From positions 62,001-126,000 of the forward strand of contig CAWETN010000011.1 of NCBI GenBank assembly GCA_963812075.1: a stretch of DNA of 64,000 bases. The letters run 5' to 3'. The notes beneath the pieces were generated by a model. It saw nothing but the letters and a program-made list of their open reading frames with translations, was not told where the DNA came from and ran no database searches. Position numbers and translations under genes: made by a program. Positions 46,736 to 57,377 of this stretch are shown here, piece by piece (position 1 is the first letter of the stretch; every line of letters begins with the position of its first letter). The stretch is from JAMXLO01 sp963812075. GTDB lineage: Bacteria; Pseudomonadota; Alphaproteobacteria; Acetobacterales; Acetobacteraceae.

Positions 46736-46739
<4 letters not shown>
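45390..46739 (+). CDS. Membrane sensor histidine kinase
   Basis: A 449-residue two-component kinase. Helix TM1 (about 13-35) and TM2 (about 196-215) enclose a periplasmic sensor region of about 160 residues. The H box is AIAHSLRNPLSGI with His245; the N box TNAIEA includes Asn356; G1 is DSGSGI and G2 is GLGLGLA (409-415). The C-terminus overlaps the response-regulator gene by 4 bp (ATGA). This is an NtrB-like HisKA kinase, but a true membrane sensor, so the stimulus is likely periplasmic. Confidence 0.92.
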
Positions 46740-48124
<1,385 letters not shown>

Positions 48125-48137
48125 TCCGGGGCGCTTC

Positions 48138-49095
48138 ATGGCGGACCGGGGCGTGGCGCGCGGTGGCGTTCGCGGCGCTCTGTGTGGGCGGTGCCGACGC
48201 CCAGGTGTTCGAGCCCGCCGATCGCGGTGCCGACCTGGGACGGATCGATCGGCCGTACACGCCGACCACGCCGCAGACCCCGCAGACCGCCGGCACGTCG
48301 CAGGATTTCCGCCTGGTGGTCACGCTGCCCGCCTACGGCACCAACAACGCGATCGGCTCCGCGGCGGATGCGGCCTCCACCGACCGGACACAGCTGCCGG
48401 ATGGCCACGTCACGCCCGATGTGCTGCTGCGCTGGGTGCACCAGTTCTCGTTCGTTAAGCTTTCGGCGAGCCTGGATGCCAGCGTCGATCGCTTCTTCAT
48501 CCACAGCGACCAGGACAGCAATTCGCTCTATGCCAGCTTCAAGGCGGCGTGGACCGACGGGTCGTCCGACCTGTTCGTGCCCTACGTCGCATACAATGGC
48601 ACGCTCGACTTCGGCCCCGGCCTCGGCGAGTGGAACGACACGCTGTACAGCTTCCTGCTGGGCTTCTCCTCCGGCGTGGGCCTCGGCGCCGGCGGGCGCG
48701 TCATCCGGTTCCGCGACGCGGTCAACCCCGGGGACTGGTCGGTCAGCCTGGACACCGCGATCGGCAAGCGGCTGGCCAATCCGTCGAGCTTCGCCAACCA
48801 GTTCGCCATCGCCTCGGTGGACGTGGTCTACAACGTGAGCACCACGCTGCGGTTCGGGGTGACGCCGTCGGTCCGCTGGCGCTACTACAACGACTACTTC
48901 GGTGCGCCGCGGCGCGACTTCCGCTTCGTGGGATATGCGCGGGCCGAGTGGAACCCGGACTGGCTGACCCGGATCAATCCCGACGCCGAGTTGCAGTTCG
49001 GCGTTTCGTTCCTGCGCAACCAGTCGACGCTGCGGAGCGCGAACTACAGCCAGTGGGAAGGCGGCCCCTCGGTGTCGCTCAGCTGGCGCTTCTGA
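48138..49095 (+). CDS. Predicted outer-membrane beta-barrel protein, one frame break near start
   Basis: After an N-terminal signal (WRAVAFAALCVGGADAQ) the protein shows alternating aromatic/polar strands such as FRLVVTLPAYGTNNAIG, VKLSASLDASVDRFFIHSD and TTLRFGVTPSVRWRYYNDYF. It ends with SVSLSWRF, the C-terminal Phe typical of barrels. ATG 48138 is in another frame; one extra base in the GGGG at 48148-48151 joins it to give 318 residues starting MADRAWRAV. It starts 13 bp after the response regulator, so it is probably in that operon. Ligand unknown. Confidence 0.72.
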
Positions 49096-49885
49096 CCCCC
49101 CAGTCGATGGCGTTGCGCAGCAGCCGGGTGAACGCCGGGCTCTCCCAGGCGCCGTGGAAGACGGCGGCAGTTCCATCGTCTTGCCGGCCGGCGCGCACCG
49201 CCGGGCTGTGGCAGTGGCCCAATGCGATGTAGGTCACGCCGCCCCTGCCCACGTCGCGCGTGTAGCCCAGGACGTGGGTCCTGCCGTCGGACAGCAGCGA
49301 GGTGTCCGACGGATACAGCGTGCCGATGCTCGGAGACACCGCGTCCGGACCGTACTCGGCGGTCAGCAGGATCCGCGTCGAACCCGGGTCCTGGAGTTCA
49401 ACGAAATAGGGTTCGTCGTCCACCTCGAACGCCGAGCCGAGGCCGTGCGTGAGCGGGTGGTCGGTGTCGCGCACGTCCACCCGGATGTGGCGGATCGGCG
49501 GATGGGTCAGGAAGTAGCCGCCCAGCAGCGCGTGGTGCTCGGTCTTCACCGTGCGGCGCTGGCGGAAGCCCTCGACCCGTTCGGCACGCCCGCCGCTGGT
49601 GCCGTGCAGCCCGAGCCAGTGCCCGCCCGCCTCGAGCCACTGCCGGAGGGCCTGGGTCTGCCCTGCATCGGGATAGGGGCCGGCGACGTAGGTGATCAGC
49701 AGCCGGCTGACCGGCAGCCATTTCTCCAGGTCGGCGAAGTCGCCGGCGACCGAGGCAGGGACCTGCTGCTCTGCCAGCAGGCCCAGCAGCCGCAGGCGGG
49801 CATAGTCGTGGTCGTGGCCCGCGGCCGAGCCGGGCGGGAAGCCGCCGGCGATCAGGTGGGCACGCGCCGGTCCGGTGTCTGGCAT
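49079..49885 (-). CDS. ThuA-domain protein
   Basis: A 268-residue protein with the ThuA-like glutamine-amidotransferase-type fold: ISY-like LLITYVAGPYPDAGQTQAL, LEAGGHWLGLHGTSGG, HALLGGYFLTHPPIRHIRV, DTDHPLTHGLGSAFEVDDE and TYIALGHCHSPAV. Family members are tied to trehalose or sugar-derivative use, though no sugar genes are adjacent here. GGAGG lies 5 bp before ATG 49885. It ends the MaoC-ribF-ThuA run and overlaps the barrel gene tail to tail by 17 bp. Confidence 0.87.
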   Translation of the reverse strand: MPDTGPARAHLIAGGFPPGSAAGHDHDYARLRLLGLLAEQQVPASVAGDFADLEKWLPVSRLLITYVAGPYPDAGQTQALRQWLEAGGHWLGLHGTSGGRAERVEGFRQRRTVKTEHHALLGGYFLTHPPIRHIRVDVRDTDHPLTHGLGSAFEVDDEPYFVELQDPGSTRILLTAEYGPDAVSPSIGTLYPSDTSLLSDGRTHVLGYTRDVGRGGVTYIALGHCHSPAVRAGRQDDGTAAVFHGAWESPAFTRLLRNAIDWGVRSAS

Positions 49886-49901
49886 GGGGTCCTCCGCTTG
49901 T

Positions 49902-50828
49902 TCATGTCGCCGCCAGCAGCCGCCTGGCCTCGGCGGCGTCGGCGGCAATCTGGGCCTTCAGCGCGTCGAGCCCGGAAAAGCGGCGCTCTTCGCGGATATA
50001 GGCGTGCAGCGCCACCGACAGCTCTGCGTCGTAGATGTCGGCGTCGAAGTCGAAGATGTTGGCCTCCAGTCGGCTCTCGGGCCCTTCGTTCACCGTCGGA
50101 CGGCGGCCGATATTAGCCACCCCCCGGCGCCAATCGCCGTCCGGCAGCCGCACCGTCACCGCGTAGACGCCGCGCGCCGGCTCGAGGTGGCGGCCCAGCG
50201 CGATGTTGGCGGTGGGAAAGCCGATGGTGCGACCGCGCGCGTCGCCGTGCGCCACCGTGCCGCGGATGGTCCAGGGGCGGCCGAGATCGGCGGTGGCACG
50301 CTCCGGATAGCCGTCCTGCAGCACGCGGCGGATGCGCGTGGCCGAGATCGGGCCTGCGCCGTCGGCCAGCAGCGGCACCAGGGTCAGCCCCATGCCCAGC
50401 GCCTCGGCGCGGCGCGCCAGGAAGTCGGTGCCGCCGCCGCGGCGCCGGCCGAACGCGAAGTCGGGGCCGCACACCAGGTGCCGCGCGCCAAGTCCCTGGT
50501 GCAGCACCGCCTCGACGAAGCTCTCCGCCTCCATGTGGCTGAACGCGTGGTCGAACGGCATCTCGTAGATCAGCGTGACCCCGAGCGCCGCGAGCGCCGC
50601 CGCCCGCTCGGCGGACAGGGTCAGGCGGAACGGTGGGTCGTCGGGGCGGAAGTGCTCGCGCGGGTGCGGCTCGAAGGTGAGCACCGCCAGCGGCACCTTG
50701 GGCCGCGCCGCATGTGCCGCCTTGATCACCTCGGCGTGGCCACGGTGCACGCCGTCGAAGTTGCCCAGCGCCACCGTGGCGCCGCGGGCGTCGGGCGGCA
50801 GGTCCCGCCAGTCGTGGAAGATCCGCAT
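49902..50828 (-). CDS. ribF: Bifunctional riboflavin kinase/FAD synthetase
   Basis: A 308-residue enzyme converting riboflavin to FMN and FAD. The N-terminal adenylyltransferase has VALGNFDGVHRGHAEVIKAA, FEPHPREHFRPD, CGPDFAFGRRRGG and ISATRIRRVL. The C-terminal kinase has GRTIGFPTANIAL, GVYAVTVRLPDG and VNEGPESRLEANIFDFD. ATG 50828 overlaps the MaoC stop by one base (TGATG). The MaoC-ribF pair is common in alphaproteobacteria. Confidence 0.95.
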   Translation of the reverse strand: MRIFHDWRDLPPDARGATVALGNFDGVHRGHAEVIKAAHAARPKVPLAVLTFEPHPREHFRPDDPPFRLTLSAERAAALAALGVTLIYEMPFDHAFSHMEAESFVEAVLHQGLGARHLVCGPDFAFGRRRGGGTDFLARRAEALGMGLTLVPLLADGAGPISATRIRRVLQDGYPERATADLGRPWTIRGTVAHGDARGRTIGFPTANIALGRHLEPARGVYAVTVRLPDGDWRRGVANIGRRPTVNEGPESRLEANIFDFDADIYDAELSVALHAYIREERRFSGLDALKAQIAADAAEARRLLAAT

Positions 50829-51250
50829 CAGCCGCGCGAGGGAACCTGGACGTAGGCCTCGCCGTCGATCACCACCTCGCCCCGCACCGTGCAGACGGTG
50901 CTGAGCGTGGCGCGCTTCTTCTCGGCGTTGAGCGCGGTGACGGTGACGGTGGCGGTGACCGTGTCGCCGATCTTCACCGGTGCGGCGAAACGCAGCGACT
51001 GGCGCATGTAGAGCGAGCCGGGGCCAGGCAGCCGCGTGCCCAGCACGGCGCTGATCAGCCCGGCGGACAGCATGCCGTGAGCAATGCGCTCGCCGAAGAT
51101 CGAGGCCTTCGCCGCTTCGGCGTCGAGGTGGATCGGGTTGGTGTCGGTGGAGACCGCCGCGTACATCAGTATGTCGGCCTCGCTGATGGTCTTGCCGAGG
51201 CTGGCGGTCTGGCCGACCTGGAGGTCCTCGAAGAAGGTGCCGTGCGGCAT
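50828..51250 (-). CDS. MaoC-family (R)-specific enoyl-CoA hydratase-like protein
   Basis: A 140-residue hot-dog-fold protein. The hydratase motif includes STDTNPIHLDAEAAKASIFG and RIAHGMLSAGLISAVLG, with the catalytic Asp/His pair of the MaoC family. Expected reaction is hydration of trans-2-enoyl-CoA. It is translationally coupled to ribF by a one-base overlap. Confidence 0.92.
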   Translation of the reverse strand: MPHGTFFEDLQVGQTASLGKTISEADILMYAAVSTDTNPIHLDAEAAKASIFGERIAHGMLSAGLISAVLGTRLPGPGSLYMRQSLRFAAPVKIGDTVTATVTVTALNAEKKRATLSTVCTVRGEVVIDGEAYVQVPSRG

Positions 51251-51407
51251 CGCGACTGTCCCGCCCTGTGTGTGCGGGCTTTCTGGGCGAAGGCGGCAGG
51301 CAAATCAACCGAGGGGCACGGCGCGAGATCGGCCGCGCCGAGTGGATCGGTTCACATCCGATCGTGCGTGCGCCTGCGATGCTGGCCGCACCAGGGAGGA
51401 AACGCAC

Positions 51408-51926
51408 ATGAGTGCCAGGCTCGAGGACCTGCTGCCGGAGTTCCGCACCAAGGTCGAGGCCGCGTTGGCGTCGCTGACCGCGGAAGGCCTGGTGTTCCGG
51501 CCGTATTTCACACTGCGTGATCCGGTGACCCAGGCCCGGCTGTGGCGGCAGTCGCGCTCCGGTGCGGTGGTGCGGCAGACGATCGGCCAGCTGCGCGATC
51601 AGCGCTGCGACTTCATCGTCGCCTGCTTCGAGCGCGCCGGACCGTCCGACGGACCATGGGCGACCAACGCGCTGCCCGGTCAGTCCTGGCACCAGTACGG
51701 CGAGGCGGTGGACTGCTTCCTGGAGGATGCGCAGGGCCACGCGGTGTGGGAGAGCCGGAACTACGCCCGCTTCGGTGCCGTGGGCGACGCCGGCGGCATG
51801 TGGTGGGGCGGGCATTTCGGCGACAACGACCACTGGCAGAACCGCCGCACCGAGCCGCCGGCCGCGTTCGGCTCGTTGAAGGAGATCAATGATCGGCTGG
51901 AGCAGGACTGGCCTGATCTGCTGTAG
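51408..51926 (+). CDS. M15-family peptidase (L-Ala-D-Glu endolysin/VanY-like)
   Basis: A 172-residue zinc peptidase acting on peptidoglycan. The first metal motif is SWHQYGEAVD (HxxGxAxD-like) and the second is FGDNDHWQ. RDPVTQARLWRQSRSG is typical of the endolysin-like M15C group, found in phages and as stand-alone bacterial genes. No signal peptide is visible. AGGGAGGA lies just before ATG 51408. Overlaps the convergent hypothetical gene by 41 bp. Confidence 0.87.
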   Translation: MSARLEDLLPEFRTKVEAALASLTAEGLVFRPYFTLRDPVTQARLWRQSRSGAVVRQTIGQLRDQRCDFIVACFERAGPSDGPWATNALPGQSWHQYGEAVDCFLEDAQGHAVWESRNYARFGAVGDAGGMWWGGHFGDNDHWQNRRTEPPAAFGSLKEINDRLEQDWPDLL

Positions 51927-52590
51927 CCGATGGGCCGACTCCCGCCGCGTCCTGCGCCGCTTGCCCCGCGATCATCGCTTCCTCCTCGGCGACGGCGGCC
52001 GCCTCGAGGGCGGGGCTGCGCGGATAGGCCAGCACCGCGAGCACCTGCGCCCGGGTCATCAGGTCGGTGCGGTGTCCCGGGATCGGCCTGCCGTGGCGGT
52101 CGCGCGCCTGGAACTCGCCCTCATCGAGGGGGATGGGGGCGGGCGCTGGCTGGTCCTCGCGAGGCGGCGGTTCGGGGTCCGGACGGGCGACGACCGCGCG
52201 CCGCGGACGCGGCTTGGGTGCCGGCTTCACCGGTGCGGCGTCGGACTGGCGCTTGCGGAGGTAGCGCAATGCCGTGGCATAGGCCCGCCCGGCGGCGAGC
52301 GCGCCGCTGCGCAGCCGTACCGCTGCCTCGTCGGAGGTTCCGGGGCGTGCGGCGCGGGCGAAGCCGTCCATTGCCGCCTGGGCGGCGGCGACCGCAATGG
52401 CGGCGAGCTGCGCATCGGCTGCATCGCGCGGATCGAGCGCTTCGAAGAGCTGCCCGGCCGCGCGCTGGCCTGCTGTGGCGTCGCCCTCGTCATCCTCTGG
52501 GACCGTCGCCGCCAAAGCCTGCATCAGGTGCTGCGCAAAGTCGGCGGGCAGTTGGGCGGCGGGCGCGTAGGCTGAGGCGTCGATGTCCAT
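51886..52590 (-). CDS. Hypothetical Ala-rich protein
   Basis: A 234-residue protein without a family that I recognise. It begins MDIDASAYAPAAQLPADFAQ; an Ala-rich helical region follows (about 40-125), then a Lys/Pro/Arg-rich linker (PAPKPRPRRAVVARPDPEPP) and a C-terminal part with GRPIPGHRTDLMTRAQVLAV. No membrane segment. GGGAGG lies 5-6 bp before ATG 52590, so the upstream in-frame start at 52743 is not preferred. Confidence 0.6.
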   Translation of the reverse strand: MDIDASAYAPAAQLPADFAQHLMQALAATVPEDDEGDATAGQRAAGQLFEALDPRDAADAQLAAIAVAAAQAAMDGFARAARPGTSDEAAVRLRSGALAAGRAYATALRYLRKRQSDAAPVKPAPKPRPRRAVVARPDPEPPPREDQPAPAPIPLDEGEFQARDRHGRPIPGHRTDLMTRAQVLAVLAYPRSPALEAAAVAEEEAMIAGQAAQDAAGVGPSATADQASPAPADH

Positions 52591-52757
52591 GAGGACCCTC
52601 CCGCCGCGGATACGCGCGGCGGCGGAAGCATAGGAACATAACATGAATATCGGGTTAGCGAGCGACGCGGCGAGGAGCCGCCCGGTTGCCGGCCTACGCA
52701 ATACCGCCAGATCAAGTGCGATGGTGAAACCAAACATGCACAAACGAGAGGTGAGGA

Positions 52758-52913
52758 ATGTCGAAGCCAGATGACCTGGGGGAGTGCCGTCGCTGCGTCG
52801 AAACAGCGCGCGAGCCAGGCGCCGGTGAAAGGCCGGACGCGCTGGACGGAGTTCTCAACCAGGAGGCAAAGCCGAAGAAGCTCGTCAGGCCAGACGTAAA
52901 ATCCGGCCGCTAG
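52758..52913 (+). CDS. Small hypothetical protein (51 aa)
   Basis: ATG 52758 follows GAGGTGAGGA at ideal spacing and encodes MSKPDDLGECRRCVETAREP, then AGERPDALDGVLNQEAKPKK and ends LVRPDVKSGR. The E-C-R-R-C pair is the only motif and could bind metal. It lies 6 bp before a second small ORF on the same strand and divergent from the Ala-rich hypothetical gene. No family recognised. Confidence 0.5.
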   Translation: MSKPDDLGECRRCVETAREPGAGERPDALDGVLNQEAKPKKLVRPDVKSGR

Positions 52914-52919
52914 CAGCTC

Positions 52920-53084
52920 ATGCAGACCATCCTGTTCGTGATCGGCGGCCTGGTGTCAGTAGGAGCGCTTGCTGGCTTTTTCATCTCGTTCTGGCGTCCA
53001 GCACCCAGGGCCGATGAGTCCGCACGTTCGGAATCGCTGGCCGGCAGCGGCAGCTATACCGACCAAGGGCAAGGGGACGGGTGA
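52920..53084 (+). CDS. Small single-pass membrane protein (54 aa)
   Basis: ATG 52920 encodes MQTILFVIGGLVSVGALAGF then FISFWRP and a polar tail ending TDQGQGDG. It has one N-terminal membrane helix and a short cytoplasmic or periplasmic tail. It follows the 51-residue ORF by 6 bp and may be coupled to it. The remaining gap to 53187 shows nothing. Confidence 0.5.
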   Translation: MQTILFVIGGLVSVGALAGFFISFWRPAPRADESARSESLAGSGSYTDQGQGDG

Positions 53085-53187
53085 GAGCGGCTATCTGCGG
53101 CCGGGGCGTGCCCGGAATCAACGCAGGGAAGCGCCAGCGCAACGCCGCCGGCGGACGGATCGAAGTCATGATCCCTGTGCAGAGGGA

Positions 53188-53985
53188 TCAGATGTCGCGC
53201 ACGAACTTCGCCTTCTCCGCTGCGGCGGCGAGCAGGAAGGAGAGGTCGGTGCCGGTGGACACGTAGCGCGCGCCCTGCCGCACGTACTCCGCCATCAGGT
53301 CGGGCCGCGAGGCCAGTCCGCCGACGCCGACATGCTTGCCGTGCCGGCGGCACGCGGCGATGGTGCGCAGGTAGGCATCGCGCACATTGGCGTGGTCGAA
53401 CTGCCCGGTGATGCCCATCTCGTTGCACAGGTCGGTGGTGCCGATCAGCATCATGTCGACGCCGTCCACCGCGGCGATCTCCTCGACATGCTCCAGCGCC
53501 GCGACGGTCTCCATCATCACCACCACCATCGTCGCATCGTTCATCGCCTGGTTGACCACGGCGGAGGGGAAGCTGCGGTAGTGGTAGTGCGGCAGTGCGC
53601 CGCCGGCGCCGCGTTCGCCCTGCGGCGTGAACTTGGCGTGGCGCACCACCTCGCGGGCCTCCTCCGCCGACCGCACATGGGGCGCGATCACTCCCATCGC
53701 GCCGCCGTCGAGCAGCCGGCAGATGAATTCCGGCGTGTTGGCCGGCACGCGCACCAGCGGCGTTATGCCGCACTGCATCGCCGCGATGCAGATCTGGCAG
53801 ACGGCGTCGATCGACAGCGTGTTGTGCTCGACATCGACGTAGATCGTGTCGAAGCCGGCGGTGGCGGCGATGCGGGCGATCTCGATCGAGCGGCACAGCC
53901 GCACCGTCATCGACGCCACCACCTCGTCGCGCGCCAACTTCTCCTTCACACGGTTGCGCAGGATGTCGCGCAGATCGTCGGCCAT
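53188..53985 (-). CDS. HpcH/HpaI-family aldolase
   Basis: A 265-residue class II aldolase-type TIM barrel acting on 2-keto-hydroxy acids with Mg2+. It shows ATAGFDTIYVDVEHNTLSID, PLVRVPANTPEFICRLLDGG, VMMETVAALEHVEEIAAVDG with the metal Glu, and MLIGTTDLCNEMG with the metal Asp. ATG 53985 begins MADDLRDILRNRVKEKL. Divergent from the 2-hydroxyacid dehydrogenase (111-bp gap), which suggests a shared control region and a common 2-keto acid route. Confidence 0.9.
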   Translation of the reverse strand: MADDLRDILRNRVKEKLARDEVVASMTVRLCRSIEIARIAATAGFDTIYVDVEHNTLSIDAVCQICIAAMQCGITPLVRVPANTPEFICRLLDGGAMGVIAPHVRSAEEAREVVRHAKFTPQGERGAGGALPHYHYRSFPSAVVNQAMNDATMVVVMMETVAALEHVEEIAAVDGVDMMLIGTTDLCNEMGITGQFDHANVRDAYLRTIAACRRHGKHVGVGGLASRPDLMAEYVRQGARYVSTGTDLSFLLAAAAEKAKFVRDI

Positions 53986-54096
53986 GGTGTCCTCCCCCGA
54001 ATGGCGGCCATTGTTGCCCGCCGGATGTGCGGGCCTCAAGATACCCCACCTTCTCCCCCGCCTCGCAGGGAGGGAGTTCGAAGAGGACGCTGCCGC

Positions 54097-55077
54097 ATGA
54101 CACACGAGATCGCCTTCCTGGATGTGATCGACGCCAAAATGCAGGCGGAGATCCGCTCGCAGCTGCCGCCCGGCTTCGCGATCCAGTTCGGCGAGACCGG
54201 CGACCGCGGCGAGCACATGCGGATGGTTGCCGACGCCGACTTCATCCTTACCGCGGTTGCGGTGGACGCCGAAATGATCCGGTCGGCGCCGAAGCTGAAG
54301 CTGCTGCACAAATGGGGCATCGGGGTCGACAAGTTCGACCTGGACGCGGCGCGCGCGGCACGCGTCCCGGTGGCAATCACCGCCGGCGCCAACGCCGGCC
54401 CGGTGTCGGAGCACACCGTGATGCTGATGCTCGCCACCTACCGCCGCCTGGCACAGTGTGACCGCAAGCTGCGCGAGGGCCAGTGGATCCGCCCGCAGAT
54501 CCGCGGCCTGGCCTACCAGCTTTCCGGCAAGACCGTCGGGCTGCTGGGCTTCGGCAATGTCGGGCGTATGGTGGCGCATCGCCTCGCCGGCTTCGACGTG
54601 ACGGTGATCTACTACGACATCCGCCGCGCCGATCGTGCCACCGAGAAGTCGCTGCGTGCCACGCCGGTGACGCTGGAAGAGCTGCTGGAGCGCAGCGACG
54701 TCGTCTCGCTGCATGTGCCGCTGACCAAGGTCACGCGCGGCATCATCGGCGCCGAGACGTTGTCGCGGATGAAGCCCGGCGCCATCCTGATCAACGCCGC
54801 GCGCGGCGAAGTCGTCGACGAGCCCGCGGTGTACGATGCGCTGGTCAGCGGCCGGTTGCGCGGCGCCGGGCTCGACGTGTTCGCCAAGGAACCGGCCGAC
54901 CCGGACAATCCGCTGTTCAGGCTCGACCAGGTGGTGGTGACGCCGCACACTGCCGGCAGCGCCATCGACCTGGTCGCCGACATCGCGCGCCACGCCTTCG
55001 GCAACATGCAGGCGGTACTGAACGGCGAACCGCTGTCGCCCAATGACGTGATCGTTGCAGCCGGGGAGAACAGGTGA
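54097..55077 (+). CDS. D-2-hydroxyacid dehydrogenase (phosphoglycerate dehydrogenase-like)
   Basis: A 326-residue enzyme with the cofactor loop GLLGFGNVGRMVAHRLAGFD, the acidic residue in VIYYDIRRADR, catalytic Arg in LINAARGEVVDEPAV, GLDVFAKEP and the terminal His in VVTPHTAG. The first gene of a three-gene plus-strand run, its TGA overlaps the next ATG by one base. It is the second such enzyme in the window (the other at 37190) and differs clearly in sequence. Confidence 0.92.
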   Translation: MTHEIAFLDVIDAKMQAEIRSQLPPGFAIQFGETGDRGEHMRMVADADFILTAVAVDAEMIRSAPKLKLLHKWGIGVDKFDLDAARAARVPVAITAGANAGPVSEHTVMLMLATYRRLAQCDRKLREGQWIRPQIRGLAYQLSGKTVGLLGFGNVGRMVAHRLAGFDVTVIYYDIRRADRATEKSLRATPVTLEELLERSDVVSLHVPLTKVTRGIIGAETLSRMKPGAILINAARGEVVDEPAVYDALVSGRLRGAGLDVFAKEPADPDNPLFRLDQVVVTPHTAGSAIDLVADIARHAFGNMQAVLNGEPLSPNDVIVAAGENR

Positions 55078-57377
55078 TGGCGACAGTGCAGAGCAGGTCG
55101 GTGCGGCGGCGCGAGGATGTGCGTCTGCTGACCGGCAAGGGCAACTACAGCGCCGATCCGAACCCGCCGGGCATGCTGCACGCCGTGCTCGTGCGTTCGC
55201 ACCACGCGCATGCGACGGTCGGCCGCATCGACACGAGCGCAGCGCGGGCGATGCCGGGCGTGGTGGCGGTGTTCACCGCGGCCGACCTCACCGACGTGTC
55301 GCCGATCCCCGGTGGCATCGGCTTTCCGCGGCCCGACGGGGGGCCTGCGCCGAAGACCGACCGGCCGCTGCTGGCGGCGGACCGCGTGCGCTTCGTCGGC
55401 GAGCCGGTGGCCGTGGTGCTGTCCGAAACGCTCGGCGCCGGGAAGGATGCAGCGGAAGCGGTGGTGGTGGACTACCACGAACTGCCGCTGGTAACCGACG
55501 CGGTCGCCGCGCTGGAAGCGGCCTCGCCCAAAGTGTGGGACGACGTGCCGGACAACATCGGCTTCCTGTGGAAGCGCGGTGATGCGGATGCCACCGACGC
55601 GGCGCTGAAGTCGGCGGCGCATGTGGCGCGGCTGCAGTTCACCGTCTCGCGGGTCACTGCCAACACGATGGAGCCGCGCGGGGCCTGGGCGCAGCTGGGC
55701 GAGGACGGCCGCATCGTGGTGCACGCCGCGCACCAGTCGCCGTACAACCTGCGCAACGGCATGGCGAACGGCAACTTCGCCATCAAGCCGACCGATATCC
55801 GCGTGCTGACGATCGATGTCGGCGGCTCGTTCGGCATGAAGTCGGGCGTGCAGCCGGAATACGCGCTGGTGGCCTGGGCGGCGCGCAGGCTGCGCCGCCC
55901 GGTGCGCTGGATCTCGGACCGCACCGAGGGCTTCCTCAGCGACGAGCAGGCGCGCGAGATGCGCATCACGGTGGAGCTTGGGCTGGACGCGCAGCACAGG
56001 TTCACCGCGCTGCGGCTGCGCTGGGACGCGAACCTGGGCGCCTATGTCACCGGCCGCTCCGGCTGGCCGGTAGGCAATATCGGCGGCACCGCCGGCGTGT
56101 ATCACATCCCGACGATGTACGCGGAAGCCTTCGGCATCCTGACCAACACCGTGCCGACCGCGGCGTATCGCGGCGCCGGGCGGCCCGAGGCGACCTATAC
56201 GATCGAGCGCATCATCGACATCGCCGCGCGCGAACTGGGCGTCAGCCCGTACGAGCTGCGTCGGATCAACCTGATCCCGCCCGAGGCGATGCCGTACAAG
56301 ACCGCGCTCACCTTCACCTACGACTGCGGCGAATTCGAAGGCAACATGCAGGTCGCCTCGCAGATGGCCGAGCTGGACGGCTTCGAGGCACGGCGCGCCG
56401 ACGCCAAGACGCGTGGCCGGCTGCGCGGCATCGGCCTGTGCAACTGCATCGAGGTTGCCGGCGGTCCGTTCCTGCGTCCGGCGAAGGACCAGGCGGCTCT
56501 GCGTCTGGCGGCGGATGGCACGCTGGTGCTGCGCTCGGGCTCGATGTCGGTAGGGCAGGGGCTGGAGACGGCGTTCTGCCAGCTGGTCTCCGACCGCTTC
56601 GGCGTACCGCTGGAGCAGGTGCACTACGAGGCAGGCGATACCGACCTGCTGTCGGGCGGCAAGGGCAACGGCGGGTCGGGTGCGCTGTGCATCGGCGGTT
56701 CGGCGGTCAGCGTCGTGGTCGACAAGGTGATCGACAAGGCGAAGCAGATCGCCGCGGAACTGCTCGAGGCGGCCGAGGTCGATGTGACCTTCGAGGCGGG
56801 ACGCTTCACCATCGCCGGAACGGATCGCTCGGTCAGCCTGGCCGAGGTGGCGCACCAGGCGGCGGTGGACGGGAACGAGCTGGTGGAAAGCGGCGAATTC
56901 ACCCCCACCGCAGTCACCTTCCCGAACGGCACGCATATCTGCGAGGTGGAGATCGATCCCGACACCGGTGAGACCGAGGTGGTGCGCTACAGCGCGGTGG
57001 AGGAACTCGGCTATGTGCTCAATCCGATGCTGGTCGCCGGGCAGACGCATGGCGGCGTGGCGCAGGGCGTCGGCCAGGCGATGGCGGAGCAGATCGTGCA
57101 CGACCCGCATTCCGGTCAGATGCTGACCGCGTCGTTCATGGACTACCAGATGCCGCGCGCGGCCGACCTGCCGGACATCCAGATGACGACGCGTGAGGTG
57201 CCGACCAAGGTGAACCCGCTCGGTGCCAAGGGCGTCGGCGAGGCGGGCACGGTGGGTGCGATGGCGGCGGCGATGAACGCGGTGAACGACGCGCTGGCAC
57301 CGCTGGGCATACGGCACTTCGACATGCCGGCGACGCCGAACCGGATCTGGGCTGCCATCGCCGCGGCGCGGGCGTGA
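55077..57377 (+). CDS. Molybdopterin-binding subunit of xanthine/CO dehydrogenase-type hydroxylase
   Basis: A 766-residue molybdenum hydroxylase large subunit (CoxL/XdhB type). The N-terminal a/b hammerhead domain has RREDVRLLTGKGNYSADPNP. The cofactor parts include IDVGGSFGMKSGVQPEYALV, AYRGAGRPEATYTIER, SMSVGQGLETAFCQL and GVGEAGTVG with the catalytic Glu. No CoxM (FAD) or CoxS (2Fe-2S) gene flanks it in the window. ATG 55077 overlaps the dehydrogenase stop; GTG 55074 is one codon earlier. Likely hydroxylates a heterocycle or aldehyde; substrate unknown. Confidence 0.9.
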   Translation: MATVQSRSVRRREDVRLLTGKGNYSADPNPPGMLHAVLVRSHHAHATVGRIDTSAARAMPGVVAVFTAADLTDVSPIPGGIGFPRPDGGPAPKTDRPLLAADRVRFVGEPVAVVLSETLGAGKDAAEAVVVDYHELPLVTDAVAALEAASPKVWDDVPDNIGFLWKRGDADATDAALKSAAHVARLQFTVSRVTANTMEPRGAWAQLGEDGRIVVHAAHQSPYNLRNGMANGNFAIKPTDIRVLTIDVGGSFGMKSGVQPEYALVAWAARRLRRPVRWISDRTEGFLSDEQAREMRITVELGLDAQHRFTALRLRWDANLGAYVTGRSGWPVGNIGGTAGVYHIPTMYAEAFGILTNTVPTAAYRGAGRPEATYTIERIIDIAARELGVSPYELRRINLIPPEAMPYKTALTFTYDCGEFEGNMQVASQMAELDGFEARRADAKTRGRLRGIGLCNCIEVAGGPFLRPAKDQAALRLAADGTLVLRSGSMSVGQGLETAFCQLVSDRFGVPLEQVHYEAGDTDLLSGGKGNGGSGALCIGGSAVSVVVDKVIDKAKQIAAELLEAAEVDVTFEAGRFTIAGTDRSVSLAEVAHQAAVDGNELVESGEFTPTAVTFPNGTHICEVEIDPDTGETEVVRYSAVEELGYVLNPMLVAGQTHGGVAQGVGQAMAEQIVHDPHSGQMLTASFMDYQMPRAADLPDIQMTTREVPTKVNPLGAKGVGEAGTVGAMAAAMNAVNDALAPLGIRHFDMPATPNRIWAAIAAARA

